DNA of 64,000 nucleotides from Haliclona indistincta. Its lineage: Eukaryota > Porifera > Demospongiae > Haplosclerida > Chalinidae. The stretch is from positions 6,874,875 through 6,938,874 of the forward strand of contig OZ024788.1 in the NCBI GenBank assembly GCA_964017065.1, in the 5' to 3' direction. Every line of letters begins with the position of its first letter. Position 1 is the stretch's first letter. Positions 1 through 16,200 of the stretch are shown here, piece after piece. The translations under genes and the position numbers were made by a program. Below the pieces are notes generated by a model. The model did not search any database. It had not been told where the DNA came from and was given only the letters and a program-made list of their open reading frames with translations.

Positions 1-409
1 CTCTAAAAATGAAGCTGTAAATACCAAGTACAGCTGGTTTGACTCTGACAAACTAAATCAATAGCATTGCACATGTGTACAATGGCAGATTCCATGTTGC
101 AAGTACACGTACATGGATATGCAGAGAGCCTCGGGACGAGGCTCAGATGATGTGACCATATGTTGCGAAGTGGTGAAAAAAATGCGCAATTTAGTCTAAG
201 TACACCAGGCCCAGAATGAGTGAGTGATACATCGCAGCAAACAATATTGAATTACTATTATGTTTGAGAATAGTGCCTATGTTCTGATTGATGCATGAAC
301 ACTTCAGGTGCGTCTACGATACACTAGGCAATGCAAGCTTATTGAATTACTGCAAGTGCTCCAGTATAATGTAAACACAATAGCTACTCGTCTTACTGGT
401 AGTGCTAAC

Positions 410-4319
<3,910 letters not shown>

Positions 4320-4541
4320 TGTATGGCAGCAGCGCTGTGAAATTACTGCCGGTTAATTAATCGATATTAATAACCAACGTATCCCCGCCCATTATTCGCT
4401 GTGAACTTCGATATTACAATCAGTGTTGAAATACAAATTTTGCTTGTAACAAATAAAACCAGTGACTATACTAATAAATAGTTAGAGTAGTTTTCGATTA
4501 GATTATCATTCAATTAGATTATAATCATGTTCTTGCTGACT

Positions 4542-5258
4542 TTAGTCAACGAGAACGGACCAATCCTTGTGCTCAGTTCGTCCAAACTGTGAAAGACAAA
4601 ATAAAGAACAGTGATATTAAAATATCCAGCACCCTACAGACTATCTAGTCACTTCATCAATGTACACTGTACATTTAGGCATACACAGTATCATGTGATC
4701 CAGGGTTCCATTTAGGGGGGCCCCCTTGAACTATTCTAATTTCTTGCCCTCTCGACATGTGCTTTGCCCCCTTGCAACAATTTTTATAAATCAAACCCTG
4801 AATAGTGTTCCCATTTGTCACTGTCGCAATGCAAGAAATGGAACCAGTCTTCATGCACCATGTTGCAAACAGGCGCAATTGTTGACCTGAATATCAGTGA
4901 GCTCTTTGTAAAATCGTTTGGCAACTTCGGCACCAGTCTCCATAGTGGGAATGGGGATGTTCTGCAGGAGAGTGAACAGATTTAGCAAACATAGGAAACC
5001 AAGTACACATCAATTTTATTCTAACTCAGAAAATATTACCTCTTCTACGAATTGTATTCTGCTGACAGGGCACACCACACACGCAGTTCCGGCACCAAAT
5101 ATCTCCTTCATCTATGAACATAAAAATAATGAAATTTACTTGAAATAACTATCATACTAACCCGTCCTTCTTGGACTGCTATTTTCACGTCCTTCATTGT
5201 GATAATCCTCTCGACTACTTTGTGAGTTCCCTAAACAAATCAAACCATCACTTACTTT

Positions 5259-5328
<70 letters not shown>

Positions 5329-8214
5329 CCCTATCTCTCAACACACCATCACACTATCATAATATCACACTCACCCAAGTCTTTCCTATCTGCAGTAGGG
5401 AACTTCTAGTCACTCCGGGAAGAATGATACCAGTCAATGGAGGTGTGGCTATCTCTGGTTCTAAAAATAGCAACAAAATAATCATAAGAATTAATTTTTC
5501 CAAAAAGCACACTAACCTCCTTGTTCGTTGATCCAGTGAACAAATATATTCATAGTCCCTACTTCAGTAATCTTTGTGAAAAATTAAGCATTGATTTGTC
5601 ACGTGTAGTGCTAATCACTGTAAATTTTCAAACCTGTTGATCGTCACCATACAACCAGAGCACTTGGTTGCAGCCTTTAGACTCAGCGTACTGCTGAACT
5701 CGAATCGTGGGTCCATAGTTTCTACGGAGAAAGAGGTGATTTCTTTTTCATAATTCATGCACATGTCTCGTCTCACTTAGTTTCTCTCACCTCTCTCTCC
5801 CTCCTCCCCCATCTCTCTCTCTCTCCCTCTCTCTCTCTCTCCTTTCATCTTACCCTCCCATCTTTGAATCTCCTGAGCCTCCTACCCATGCACGCACAAA
5901 CTCTGAACTAGCATAAAGTGAGACTGGATTGAATGTGCCAGTTGCAAAGTACGGTCCAACAGGACATGTTATACAGTATAGACGAGCTTTTTTGCTACGA
6001 GAAACGCCAAGAAACGGCTAGAAGAGAGAAAATCATGAAATACAATAAAAATTTAAATAATCAGTGTACGTATAAAATTATGAGACAAACAGTGTTCTGT
6101 ATTAGTTTCTTTTGATAAGTACAAGCAGATTATGGTTCAAATCTTGAGATGGTATCAAATATTGTGCGTGTCACATGACTACAGTGAGCGCGACCGTGCA
6201 TGCAGACCAAATACAATGAATGGAATGAGGCATTATTGTTGAAGTGATTCATGAATGCAGAAAATTTTGTGAATGAATTTTTTTGCATTTTTCGTGGGTG
6301 CTGTCAAAAAGCACAAAAATATCAAAATTTTGACATCTTGACAAAAACGCGAACATTTTGCATGACAAAAATTTCTATATTAATTTTGACATTATTTGGA
6401 GAAAATTATTAGGGCTCCTGCTCTCATAACAAAACAATACCTCAAATCATTTAGAAATGATATTTCACACAAAATAGGAATACTAGGCCATACTCACGTC
6501 AGTACCAATCAGTGTTGGTCTAATGTACAATGAACAGTCCTTCTCTTTCGGTACCCAGTCTCGATCAACTCTCACTAAATCCTTGATACACTCCAGGAAT
6601 GCCTCTCCATCAAAATTCTATAAATAATAACAAAAATATGCAGAATGCAAGAAGTTAGTAACATTGCATCATCAACTCAAGTCAGTGTATTGTACATGAG
6701 TACCATACAACAATGTACTTTATTGGTTATGTAAAATTCTATGATATATTATTAGCTAAAAGTATGCAACCTCAATGTAAGGATATAGTAGCATTGCATC
6801 ACCATCAATAATAACAAGATTGCATCATTGCCAGATAATGTGATAAGCAACATAATATTCTATTATAAACTACACCATGAGCTGTCATCAAATTCGCAGA
6901 CATACATGTAGAAAAAGAAAAAATAACATGTCTCAGTGAGAGATTAGAAACATCATCAGCGATGGTAAAATTGCTAAGATCAGACAGTGCAATATTGACA
7001 AACAGGATAAAGCATCTATGTGTGTGGGTAACTATGATCTATATGAGTGGGGGATTGCTCACTGGTAGACTAGCCACTTCAGCTGATCTGTTTAAGCGCT
7101 TCATGTTCTCCATCGGACGAAACAGTCGTATTTTTCCGTCCACACAGTGATACGCCTTCATGCCTTCAAAACACTGAGAGAGAAAATGCAAGAAAATGAT
7201 AGAAGTGAAAAATAGGTGGAACTACGAAAATTCATACAAAAGTTCATACAATGCCTGTGTTTCACAGCAGATTTCACTCATTGCACATGAGGTGTAGCTC
7301 TATCACAGAGTATCGGATTTCTAGTATTATTAGCAATCACTAATTTTACTGTTTTTATCATGTGAGGTTATAAATGCTAAATTTAGGTAACGCTAAAATT
7401 TAGCCTTAATGAGATTCATTGTACATAGCTGTGGTTTCGCAGTATAAATGAGCATGAATCTCCTTAAATAACAGCCAATTACTACAATTAGTAATCGCAA
7501 AACGCTAAATCAAGTGGTCGCTAATAATACAAATTTTAAGGTATGAGGTAACCCAAGTTCTGTACACAATGGAAACAGTTGCATAAACATTGACATCAGC
7601 AGCCACCTGTCTAATTATGCACTACTATGAAAGCACTGTTGCGTACCTCAACTCCGTAGTGAAGTGCACTCAGTCCGGGCGAGAGAGAGAAATTCTCAAA
7701 TGGACCGATCTTTGGAACATCCCATCCATCGTCGAGCGACCAGTCGACTGTGAGCATGTGATCTGAAAAGCTCTTTCCAAACACTAGCTTGCTTGATTCA
7801 GGTTTGGGCTGAGGAGACTGCGTGAGTGTCACCTCAATACCCTTGTGCTGTAGAAACAAGATTTTACGCAGTGGTTAATTTTTACATCTTTTAAGATGTG
7901 GTAGACAATACACAAAGTGTGAAAATGCACAAGACTACGTACTGTATTTCATTGTTCAAAACCTGTTGTTATAATATTCATGCATAACAAGTGTTATGTT
8001 ACTTCTGCTGCAGTAAATTTTAGTGTTGCTGTGATGTTTGTCTCCCGCTCACCTTCAGTGATGAAACTTGACGCGTTACCTGCCAGAGCAACTTTGAGGA
8101 CTGCAAATGTAAGAAAGACACGCCCACTCGAATCACCTTTCGCACGCGGGTTTATATTGGCGCGCTCACCTTTTTCGCATGCAGCTTTCTCCAGGCGTAC
8201 CTTACAGCTGCCAT
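4542..8214 (-). CDS. BCAT2: Branched-chain amino acid aminotransferase, mitochondrial-type
   Basis: Thirteen exons: 8214-8170, 8100-8053, 7847-7647, 7173-7063, 6617-6498, 6017-5854, 5721-5634, 5571-5517, 5460-5375, 5230-5162, 5111-5040, 4961-4887, 4586-4542. They total 1179 nt (392 aa), the length of human BCAT2. The enzyme is a PLP fold-type IV aminotransferase for Leu, Ile and Val. Visible motifs are [48 protein letters not shown], the PLP lysine in [30 protein letters not shown], and the redox CxxC in GTACVVCPV. It ends [13 protein letters not shown]. The first two exons encode about 31 residues rich in Arg/Lys with no acidic residue ([15 protein letters not shown] start), consistent with a mitochondrial presequence. 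The frame is intact throughout. It is divergently paired with the YOD1-like gene. The mitochondrial assignment is inference. Confidence 0.95.
5260..5326. repeat. (CA)n microsatellite in BCAT intron 9
   Basis: About 66 bp of uninterrupted CA dinucleotides in the intron between BCAT exons ending at 5230 and starting at 5375. Confidence 0.95.
7312..7550. mobile_element. Probable small inverted-repeat (MITE-like) insertion in BCAT intron 3
   Basis: GTATTATTAGCAATCACT near 7325 is mirrored by the reverse complement of AGTGGTCGCTAATAATAC near 7515-7535. AT-rich sequence with repeated GCTAAAT motifs lies between. The ends cannot be fixed and no target duplication is clear. The rest of this intron shows nothing else. 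Confidence 0.35.
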
Positions 8215-8448
8215 TACTGTTTGGCTGTGCTTCTTGATGCCTGGCTGATGAAATTGCTTTTATACTCTCGTACTTATAAACGAGTAGAGACTGAGAAAAA
8301 TAGGATGATGAAACTCACTCCACCGTACCACTGACCGACCGGAACCGAGGGCTTGTACATCTCCGCCTACTTCCGAATATTTATGGTTGAAAGAGGAAGG
8401 ACATGGTTACTCAAGTTACTGCCACATCAGTGAGCTCACAGTACTCGT
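8215..8448. promoter_or_regulatory. Shared intergenic region between divergent BCAT and YOD1-like genes
   Basis: The two start codons (8214 on -, 8449 on +) are only 234 bp apart and point away from each other, so this segment probably holds a bidirectional promoter and both 5' leaders. I see no clear TATA box or CpG island. Confidence 0.6.
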
Positions 8449-10780
8449 ATGGCGACAAAAGGCGCTTCTCTCGTGAGTTTTACATGACTGTGAAGTGCTC
8501 AACTATCCAGTTCTCTCATGCATAGATATTATAGTCTATGTCTCGTGTAACACTCATCTCTGCCTTTTGATCTCATGCTAGACACTACGCGTTCAATGTC
8601 CTAAAGGCAGATTCATTGTGAACGAGCTAACACTAACCTCCACTCTGAGTAACCTGCAGCAATGCATAGCCGACCTCACTAGTATACCACCTCTACATCA
8701 GAAAAGTGAGTGTGAAACTACTGTCAACAAAAGTGCAGTCTACTGTACTGTACATGTCTTTCTCACATCATACCATCATGCATGCAGTACTCCACGGATA
8801 CCCGCCTGTTGAGATCAACTCATACAAGACCAAGGGTTACCTGAAGGACCTCGGGATTCGTTCAGGTGATACCATCACAGTGGTCGAGTTGAGTGAGCCT
8901 CGTGTCTCGCTGGACCGAGCAGATAGCCTAGGGGAATCCCCTAGTGGATTAGACAATGATGATGTAATAATTATTGGTGAGGAGGGACCCTCTGTGAGAC
9001 AACCTGTTGATGGTCAACTAGCAAGAAAGTGTGTCTATAGAGAGTAGTAAAATTACCGTTATTATCATTCATTTTCTCTTAGAGTAGTACCTGCAGATAA
9101 CTCTTGCTTATTCAGAAGTATAAGGTCAGTATCACTATAGCTGGTGATAATAATAATATTATTAGATTGATCCCAAAGTTTGAAATTTATATAATGAACA
9201 ATAAAATATGTGGGCAAATATTTTATTACGGATCTTTTGTGACACCAGAATTTTGCATTGATAGCGTGCTGATGTACTTTACTGGAAATAATAACATCCA
9301 CATCCTTTTCTCATTTTCCTTCTTCTCTCAGTATTCTTTTAGGCAGTAGTGCAGGCAGTACTGGTGACCTCAGAGATCTTGTTGCTGGTATTGTGCTCTC
9401 TGATCCTCTCCATTACTCTACTGTACTGCTGGGCAGACCAAACACTGAATATGCTAACTGGGTCACCAGAGACGAGTCATGGGGAGGTGTGTGTGTGTGT
9501 GTGTGTGTCGGTGTGCGCGTGTGTGCTCGTTCGTGTGGGTGTGTGGGTGAGTGTGTGTGCGTGTGTGTGTGTGTGTGTTTGCATGTGTGTGTCAGTGTCT
9601 GTCTGTGTACATGTAGATGTCCATTTTTGCTCACATGTATGTTATAATTATAACTCCTTGATAAGGAACTATTCTTGTTGAGGAAAGCTTTGCTCTTTGT
9701 GTGCGTGTCTAATTGCATGTTAGTCTGTGAGTGCCTACTGATATTTGGTGAACTTGTTCAGCAGTGAGTGTGGTCTATTGCACTGTAGGAGCTATTGAGC
9801 TGATGATATTCAGTGAACACTTCAGCACAGAACTGGACGTGGTTGATATTCAGACTCAGAGAATAGACAGATTCGGTGAGATAACAGCAACTGCATTAGT
9901 GGTCTGTCAGCTAGTACTCTAATACAGATTAGAGACAGGTGTGCATGCCTCAGATTAGAGACAGGTGTGCATGCCTGTAAAGCGCTGTGCGAGAGCACAG
10001 CGCTTTAAGAAAATGTAAAGCTTAGAAGCGAAGACAATTCACAATTTCACATGCTGATCCAGTTCTAGATTCTGACTTGAGACGACATAATACCTCTCCA
10101 TAGCATTTGACGTGATGCGTGTGTAAATGATTGTCTTTTTCCTGCATTCTTTATCACAGGTGAAGGTAGACATTACTCTGAGAGAGGGTTCCTGCTCTAT
10201 GATGGTATCCATTATGATCCTCTAGCGCTGGCCTCCTCTACTGGAGCAGTGCTACAAACCTTGTTCCCTGTCTCACAGGAAGGTGTGGTCTTTGAGGCAC
10301 TGGAAATAGCACGAGAGGCCCACCAGGTATGTGAGAATAATTATTAATAAACACAAACATGTACTATAATCAAATACACAAGTGTATGAGCAACAAAAAA
10401 TTTTCCAATTTGGCTTGGAACGGATACTCCCTCATTGTGCAATGCACGGTTGCCCTATGTAACATAAAATGTAACCTCTCTATATTGGACAAGTTCGGCA
10501 AGTCCGTTACATGGAGGTTCAATTTGTATTGTTATGTAGTAAATTGTCAGTTATTAATAGTGTCCGCTATTAGGGGTGTCCGTTAAGAGAGGTTCCACTG
10601 TATGCAATTTTGGCAAAGCTTAGGTTTTGTATTATTCTCATTCATCATCAGGCGAGGCAGTTCACTGATGTCTCTAATTTCACTCTTCGTTGTCTTGTTT
10701 GTGGTACACCACTCAAAGGACAGAATGAGGCTCAGGACCACGCCTCCTCTACTGGACACATTAACTTCGGGGAAGTATAA
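8449..10780 (+). CDS. YOD1: OTU-family deubiquitinase, YOD1/OTU1 type
   Basis: Exons 8449-8472, 8582-8705, 8788-9028, 9083-9124, 9332-9486, 9789-9875, 10160-10326 and 10652-10780 give 969 nt (322 aa; human YOD1 is 348). YOD1 cleaves ubiquitin chains on p97/VCP clients in ER quality control. In order: an N-terminal UBX-like domain ([11 protein letters not shown]...[10 protein letters not shown]); the OTU core with nucleophile Cys in [46 protein letters not shown]; the catalytic His in [10 protein letters not shown]; and a C-terminal C2H2 finger (LRCLVC...HASSTGH) ending INFGEV. The frame is intact. Exon 3 ends at an AA/GTGTGT donor, chosen because it is the only one that joins in phase to the catalytic exon. 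All domains of the family are present. Confidence 0.95.
9487..9600. repeat. (GT)n microsatellite at the YOD1 intron 5 donor
   Basis: An imperfect GT tract starts at the splice donor (9487) itself. Reading frames with Cys-Val runs are artefacts of the repeat. Confidence 0.9.
10470..10602. mobile_element. Truncated pogo/Tigger-type MITE in YOD1 intron 7
   Basis: Contains AACCTCTCTATATTGGACA, TGTCCGTTAAGAGAGG and the right terminus GGTTCCACTG followed by TA. It is the same family as the complete copy at 60334-60502. The left terminus is missing or diverged. Confidence 0.6.
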
Positions 10781-10993
10781 CTCCTTCATCATTAACAAGA
10801 TAATTCATTATTAAAATGTCTAACAGAATAATGACAATACATGAATAAACATACCTCTACTGTTGGCTAAGGAGAAACTATGAGCGTTATAATGAAGCAG
10901 ACTTATAAAGCTATGTCTTTAACTGTGAAATATTTAGGTGTACAAGGTGCATGAGTCACAAACAAACATGAGTAAATTTGTAGATATATCAGA

Positions 10994-12235
10994 TCAAACT
11001 TGACAATGAATGGTCCTTTCAATGCTCGACAGAGGTATATCAACCTGGTGTAAGTTGGGAAACGGATCAGTTATGTTATTTAAATATCGTTCCAATGAAG
11101 GAGAATAGTCGGTAAAGCTTATTTGTGTTATATTAGAATGAAGAAAAACAAGCAGGGATTGGACTTCTACTTGCTGAGGAGAGTAGGGCATTAAATGATC
11201 TACGTCTAGCTTTGTTCCATACCTGCGTAAGTAAGCAGCAGCTAAAAGGTGATGTTTGTGTCCAGATTCCAAACCACACATGGTATAGTCACTCAGAAAC
11301 CCAATCCAGGTTCTGTTTTGCAACATCTCAACAACTGATTCAGCACTAGGTAGTAAATTGTTTGAAGAATATAAACCACAAGCAAAGTAGAAATAGTGTC
11401 GATGATCAGTAATATGAGATTCTTGATGGCCAAACAATAATGCATGTTTGCTCATTTCTTTATATACGACAGTATAGAAAGCTGCCCAAAATTCTTGAAT
11501 AACTTTGTGTGGGAAAGAAAATTTATAGGCGACTGTTCCAGGTTCATCAGCAGGTTGAAAAGACAGTAATCCAAAATTTTCACCACTGGGTAAGTAGGAG
11601 CGAAGCTCCGCTGCAGAGTATTTTATGGTGTCTTCACTGTCATGAGTCATTAAGCTGTCATAAGCTAACCTAGAGACATTAACAATTGCATCAGCAAGGT
11701 CTGAGTTACACAAGCGAAGAGAAGTGAGATCAGTTAATTCAACATTGGAACAGCCTACTATATCGTTTCTCATTATCTCTCGTTCAAAAAATATTGAAAA
11801 TGACTTAATAAATGCCTCAGTTAAACTCGATGGAAACTTTTTGTCTTTCACACTCTCTACAAACATGGTAAGGTGAAGAGGAGAGGTACACAGATGAAAA
11901 ACAGCAGGATGTTTTGTTAAATACTCGAGGAAATGTTTTGCATGCCTCTTGTCAGGAATGTTTTTGGACACAAACTCTTCAATTCCGCTTTTGTCGAAGC
12001 CAACGAGTTCAAATTCCTGATAAAAGCTAGTTCCACTTTTTTCATAGAGTGCTTCAGGTCTAGATAACAATATAACTGTGGCAGTAATAAGTTCTTCACG
12101 ATTAATGATCTTATAAATGTAGTTGCTGGGATCATTGTATGCTGGAGGGTATTCATCTAGACCATCAAATATAATGCAAAGGCTTTTAGCATTTCTAGGA
12201 TTGGACAACAAAAATTCGGATTCTTTGTCTATAAC
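10994..12235 (-). pseudogene. 3' part of the transposon-split CARD-RING-NACHT gene (Walker B to stop)
   Basis: Downstream half of the last exon of the minus-strand gene starting at 38364. It opens with VIDKESEFLLSNPRN and continues SLCIIFDGLDEYPP, the NACHT Walker B with the D-G-x-D-E signature. Then come LLSRPEAL (sensor 1-like Arg), the helical and winged-helix-like part (SPLHLTMFVESV...AYDSL, FSFPHKVIQEFWAAFY) and about 150 further residues. No leucine-rich repeats are present before the stop at 10994-10996. NACHT NTPases power oligomerisation of NLR-type innate sensors. No ATG lies near its start, because the exon begins at the 9-bp target duplication (12227-12235) of the Mutator-like element. 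Translation of this half alone is not expected. Confidence 0.9.
12227..12235. repeat. Left target-site duplication of the Mutator-like element
   Basis: GTCTATAAC, identical to 19338-19346 in direct orientation. Within the NACHT frame (minus strand) it encodes V-I-D. Nine bases is the hallmark target duplication size of Mutator-like elements. Confidence 0.9.
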
Positions 12236-12286
12236 GGGATAGGATAAAACTACACTGTTACAAACATGTTGCCTTCTTTGAAGGGA

Positions 12287-12541
12287 TAAAAGAGTGTAGG
12301 GGGTACACTGTTCTTTTCCTTCTTGTTATTAAGGGAAAAAAGAGTGTGGGGTACACTGTTTGTCTCCATCATAATGATGGAAGAAAAGAGTGTGGGGTAC
12401 ACTGTTTGTCTCCATCTTTGATGGAAGAAAAGAGTGTGGGGTACACTGTTTGTCTCCATCTTTGATGGAAGTAAAGAGTGTGGGGTACACTGTTTGTCTC
12501 CATCATAATGATGGAAGAAAGGAGTGTGGGGTACACTGTTT
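12287..12541. repeat. Left subterminal repeat array of the MULE
   Basis: Six copies of AGAGTGTGGGGTACACTGTT separated by GTCTCCATC...GATGGAAG spacers, 43-50 bp period. Several spacers are themselves palindromic (CCATCATAATGATGG). It is inverted relative to the array at 18944-19286; short open frames across it are artefacts. Confidence 0.93.
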
Positions 12542-12782
12542 GCTGCTGTGCATGTTTCTCTCGCATATGTTTCTCACAGTAACTGCTGTTTAGCAAATTT
12601 AAGGTGTGGATTACTTGAATGGAATTGTGACTCTGGACTAATCTCTGAGGCACGGTGTTAAATTCTTCAGCCTTTGGTTACAAGGTGCTAAATCCTTCAG
12701 CCTTTGGTTATAAGGGCCAAAAGCTGCATTTTAGCATGGATAGCAGCATTTTAGTCAAGATGGCAGCAGTATACTAGAGAGA

Positions 12783-13273
12783 ATGATGGATGAAGGCTCA
12801 AAGAAAATGGACATACTAGATGAAGATGGAAGGATGGATGACAGCAGTATACTAGATGAGGGAAGGATGGATAGCAGCAGCATACTAGATGAGAGAAGGA
12901 TAGATAGCAGCAGCATACTAGATGAAGATGGAATGATGGATAGCAGCATGCTAGATGAAGATGGAATGATGGATAGCAGCAGCATACTACATGAGAGAAT
13001 ACTGAATGAAGACTCAGAGAGATTGATGGATAGCAGCAAATTACTTGATTGTAAAGGTAAGCATTAAAAGGACAATTGAATAATAATTATTATGAAGCTT
13101 GTTCTCTTTAGAAATGTGTGAGAACTGTGGTAGTGAAGCAGACATCTTCTGCAAGCAGTGTGACTTTCATTACTGTACTATGTGTTCTACTGCAAGACAT
13201 AAACATCCTGCAAGAAAAACACATATTCTCACAGTGCTACGCCAAAGAGATTCACTTCCTCTGTCTCATGAAG
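12783..13273 (+). other. N-terminal part: acidic repeat and B-box-like zinc finger
   Basis: Exon 1 encodes about 91 residues made largely of a MDSSSILDE-type repeat (six or more units, visible in the DNA as an imperfect tandem repeat from about 12725). Exon 2 encodes MCENCGSEADIFCKQC, HYCTMC and then ARHKHPARKTH. The Cys/His spacing fits a B-box-type zinc-binding fold, probably for protein interaction. B-box versus another treble-clef finger is a judgement from spacing only. Confidence 0.65.
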
Positions 13274-16200
13274 GTAAGATTACTGGGCTTCAGTTGTGTA
13301 TGTATGATACTATTGCTGTATCGGTGTGATAGAGCCAAGGGGTACTACGTAGAATTTAATGTAGACTGATGATAAAAAATAAAACTGACTTCACTATACA
13401 TTGTACACCGCTCTTTCTCTACAATAATATGTGTCCCATGAAATAAGCATTTGACATCAATGTGATTCTAATTTCCATAATCACAAATTTTTGTGAACTG
13501 TTTTCAATTCACGAATAACATACATTTTAATGTGTAAAGTATTGGCTAGTTAACAGCCAGTACAGTAACTCTCCTGATGTAACCTACTATGTGTGTTGAG
13601 CTTGAAATAATCATTATCCTTCTGATTTGTAGCTGATTTTGACCTCACAATGACTGGATTGCTACTGAAGAAATTCAATCTAACCACCTTCAAAGATTGG
13701 CAGTTAAGGGCAATCAAGGCTCTCGTTGGTGGACAAGATGCTCTTGTAGTACAGCCTACTGGTTCCGGAAAAAGCCTGTGCTATCAGTTTCCAGCAATAT
13801 GGTTGAAGAAGACAACAGTCGTTTTGACTCCAACTATCAGCTTAATGGATGATCAATCAAGTTCATTGTCTTCTAAAGGAATCAAAGCAACGTTTTTGGG
13901 CACAGCACAGCAAGACACGCAGATACCTCACAAATTGCTCGCAGGTGAATATGAGATCGTATTTGTTACTCCAGAGAGTTTCTTTGCTGACAATGGGCAA
14001 CCTAGAGAGCTTTTTAAACAGCTAAACTGCAAAAATAGAATTGGAGTGATAGCCCTTGACGAAGCTCATTTGTTTTCTTCCTGGATTTCATTTCGGTAAG
14101 TTCTATTTATGGTGTCACACTTTTGCATTATAATTGTGTATAATTCATTATTACAGGCCAAAGTATGCACATGTTGCTGAGCTTCATTCTCATTTCACTG
14201 GAATTCCGATCTGTTTTGACTGCTACTGCTACACCTCCTGTACAAGCCAAGCTTCTTAGTCTATTGATCAACCCAGTTAGAGAAATTGCATCAGTAAACA
14301 AGCCAAATGTTGCCTATATTGTGAAGCAACTGCGACCATTGCCTAAAGGTACTAACCATACACTTGCTAGCTCAGCGTTACTGTATAAATGCACACAATA
14401 ATTTATTTCATGGGCTTTTGCATATACTCTTACACACAAAACTATTCTTGTTTAGTTTAGTTAATCCACAAAACATACCCACAAAAATTCTGCATCTAGA
14501 GCTATTTTATGTGTACACAGGTTCTGTAGTTGATGACGACTACGAGTGCAAATTTACACACCTTGCTCATCAAGTGCTACCACACATTCAGAAAAGAAGG
14601 GCAATTGTCTATCTTGATGCTGCTAAGGATGTACCTAGGCTTGCCATTGCGCTTTGTCGTTCTGGCCTAAAATCTTGTGCCTACCATGGGAAGAACATGT
14701 CGACACATGATAAGTTGCGAGCACTTGAGAATTGGAAGAATGGGGAAGTTGAAGTAATGGTTAGCACTTCCGCCTTTGGTCTGGGTATTGATCGTGGAGA
14801 TGTAGAAGCAGTTGTAAAAATTGGTGTTCCAAAATCTATAGAGGATATGGTACAGATGTTTGGTCGAGGTGGAAGAGATGGACGAAATGCTCAAGGTATG
14901 ATCGAACTTAATCTCATAATTAATTAATTGAGCTGTGTATACATAAATTTTAGGAGTATTGTTGTACAGAGAAGATGATTTACAGATGGCTTGCTATTGG
15001 TGCAAGAGCAGTCAAGACCAATGTATTTTGACTCAATTTCAAGACAGCTGGAAGTAAGATTATTCTAGTGATAGCTAGTTATAACTGTTGACATGTACTA
15101 TGCAATAAGTGATTAGTCTGTTAATAGCGTATTAACATTCCGATTTTGTGTACACTTCCAGGTTTGTTTATGCTCATCTAAATGGCAAGTGCAGGAGACA
15201 TGTGATTTTGGAATACTTTGGAGAAGATCCGAGCACAGCATTAGCACCAACAAGCCAGTGCTGTGATATTTGCACCACAAGCCCTCAAGACTTGGTTGAT
15301 GTCCAAAAGCAGATGGAGATAATTGTTAGAGCTATCTTCGAGCTGTGTGCAATCAATGCTACCGGAGAGAAGAAGGTATACATGCATGCTAGAGGTGAAA
15401 GTTAATGCATAAGTCAATTTCTTCTTACAGATTGCTGAGTGGATACGAGGTTCACAGTCAGATCGTATGAAAAAGCTAAAATTGTCTGATTCTCAGACGT
15501 ATGGCTCTGGCATGTTTCTTCAACTATCACTTGATACCTGGAGGCAACTGATTAAGATAGCATGGCTGAATGGCCTTCTCACCCGGACAATGAGTTTGGG
15601 AGTTGCTATAGGAAAACACTACAACATCGCATTTAACACATATCAAGTACGTACCGCAAATACTCACATACTAGTGCAACATACATAGTAGTAATTATAA
15701 CTGATAATTTATGTACATGTACCCTAACTGCATGTCTCTCCTGCTTGTTACATTGTAATCAATTTAGTACTTGTAATTCATACACAATGACAGAGATTGA
15801 GCTACTTTAACAATACATTATTACGGAAACACATGTAAAACTTTAACTGATTGCAGCACATGTAAGGTAGACATGTCAAACAAATAATTCATTTTGCTTT
15901 GTTATTGTTCTTTATAGGTGTCGTCAGAAGGTCAAAACTTCCTTACCACTCCTACTAGTGTTTTGTCACCTAGTCTTGAACTTGGCGCAAGACAATCTGC
16001 TGACCTCTCTTCTGATCTCTCTACTGATTCCTCCACAAAAACAAGAGTTAGTTCCACTTCGACAAAACGAAAATCCAAAGGGACCCAAGCATTACCTATC
16101 ATCCGCACTCTATTGTCACAAAGTGAAAACTGGTTTGAAATCACATCTCCTGATGACTACCAATACCCTGGAGTATTTCAACAAGACCATCCACGAAGAG

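Noticed and set aside
9393..9718. Cys-Val-rich and Thr-His-rich open frames
   Set aside because: They are translations of the (GT)n microsatellite in YOD1 intron 5.
10994..12211. Leucine-rich repeats after the NACHT domain (classical NLR)
   Set aside because: The C-terminal ~200 residues show no LxxLxLxx periodicity before the stop.
12250..12653. Minus-strand frames with repeated VPHTLF motifs (also 18993-19503)
   Set aside because: They arise from the MULE subterminal repeat arrays, not from a repeat protein gene.
13633..15646. Separate host RecQ helicase gene
   Set aside because: It lies between the MULE termini, its last exon joins in phase to the transposase exon, and no terminator or start lies between.
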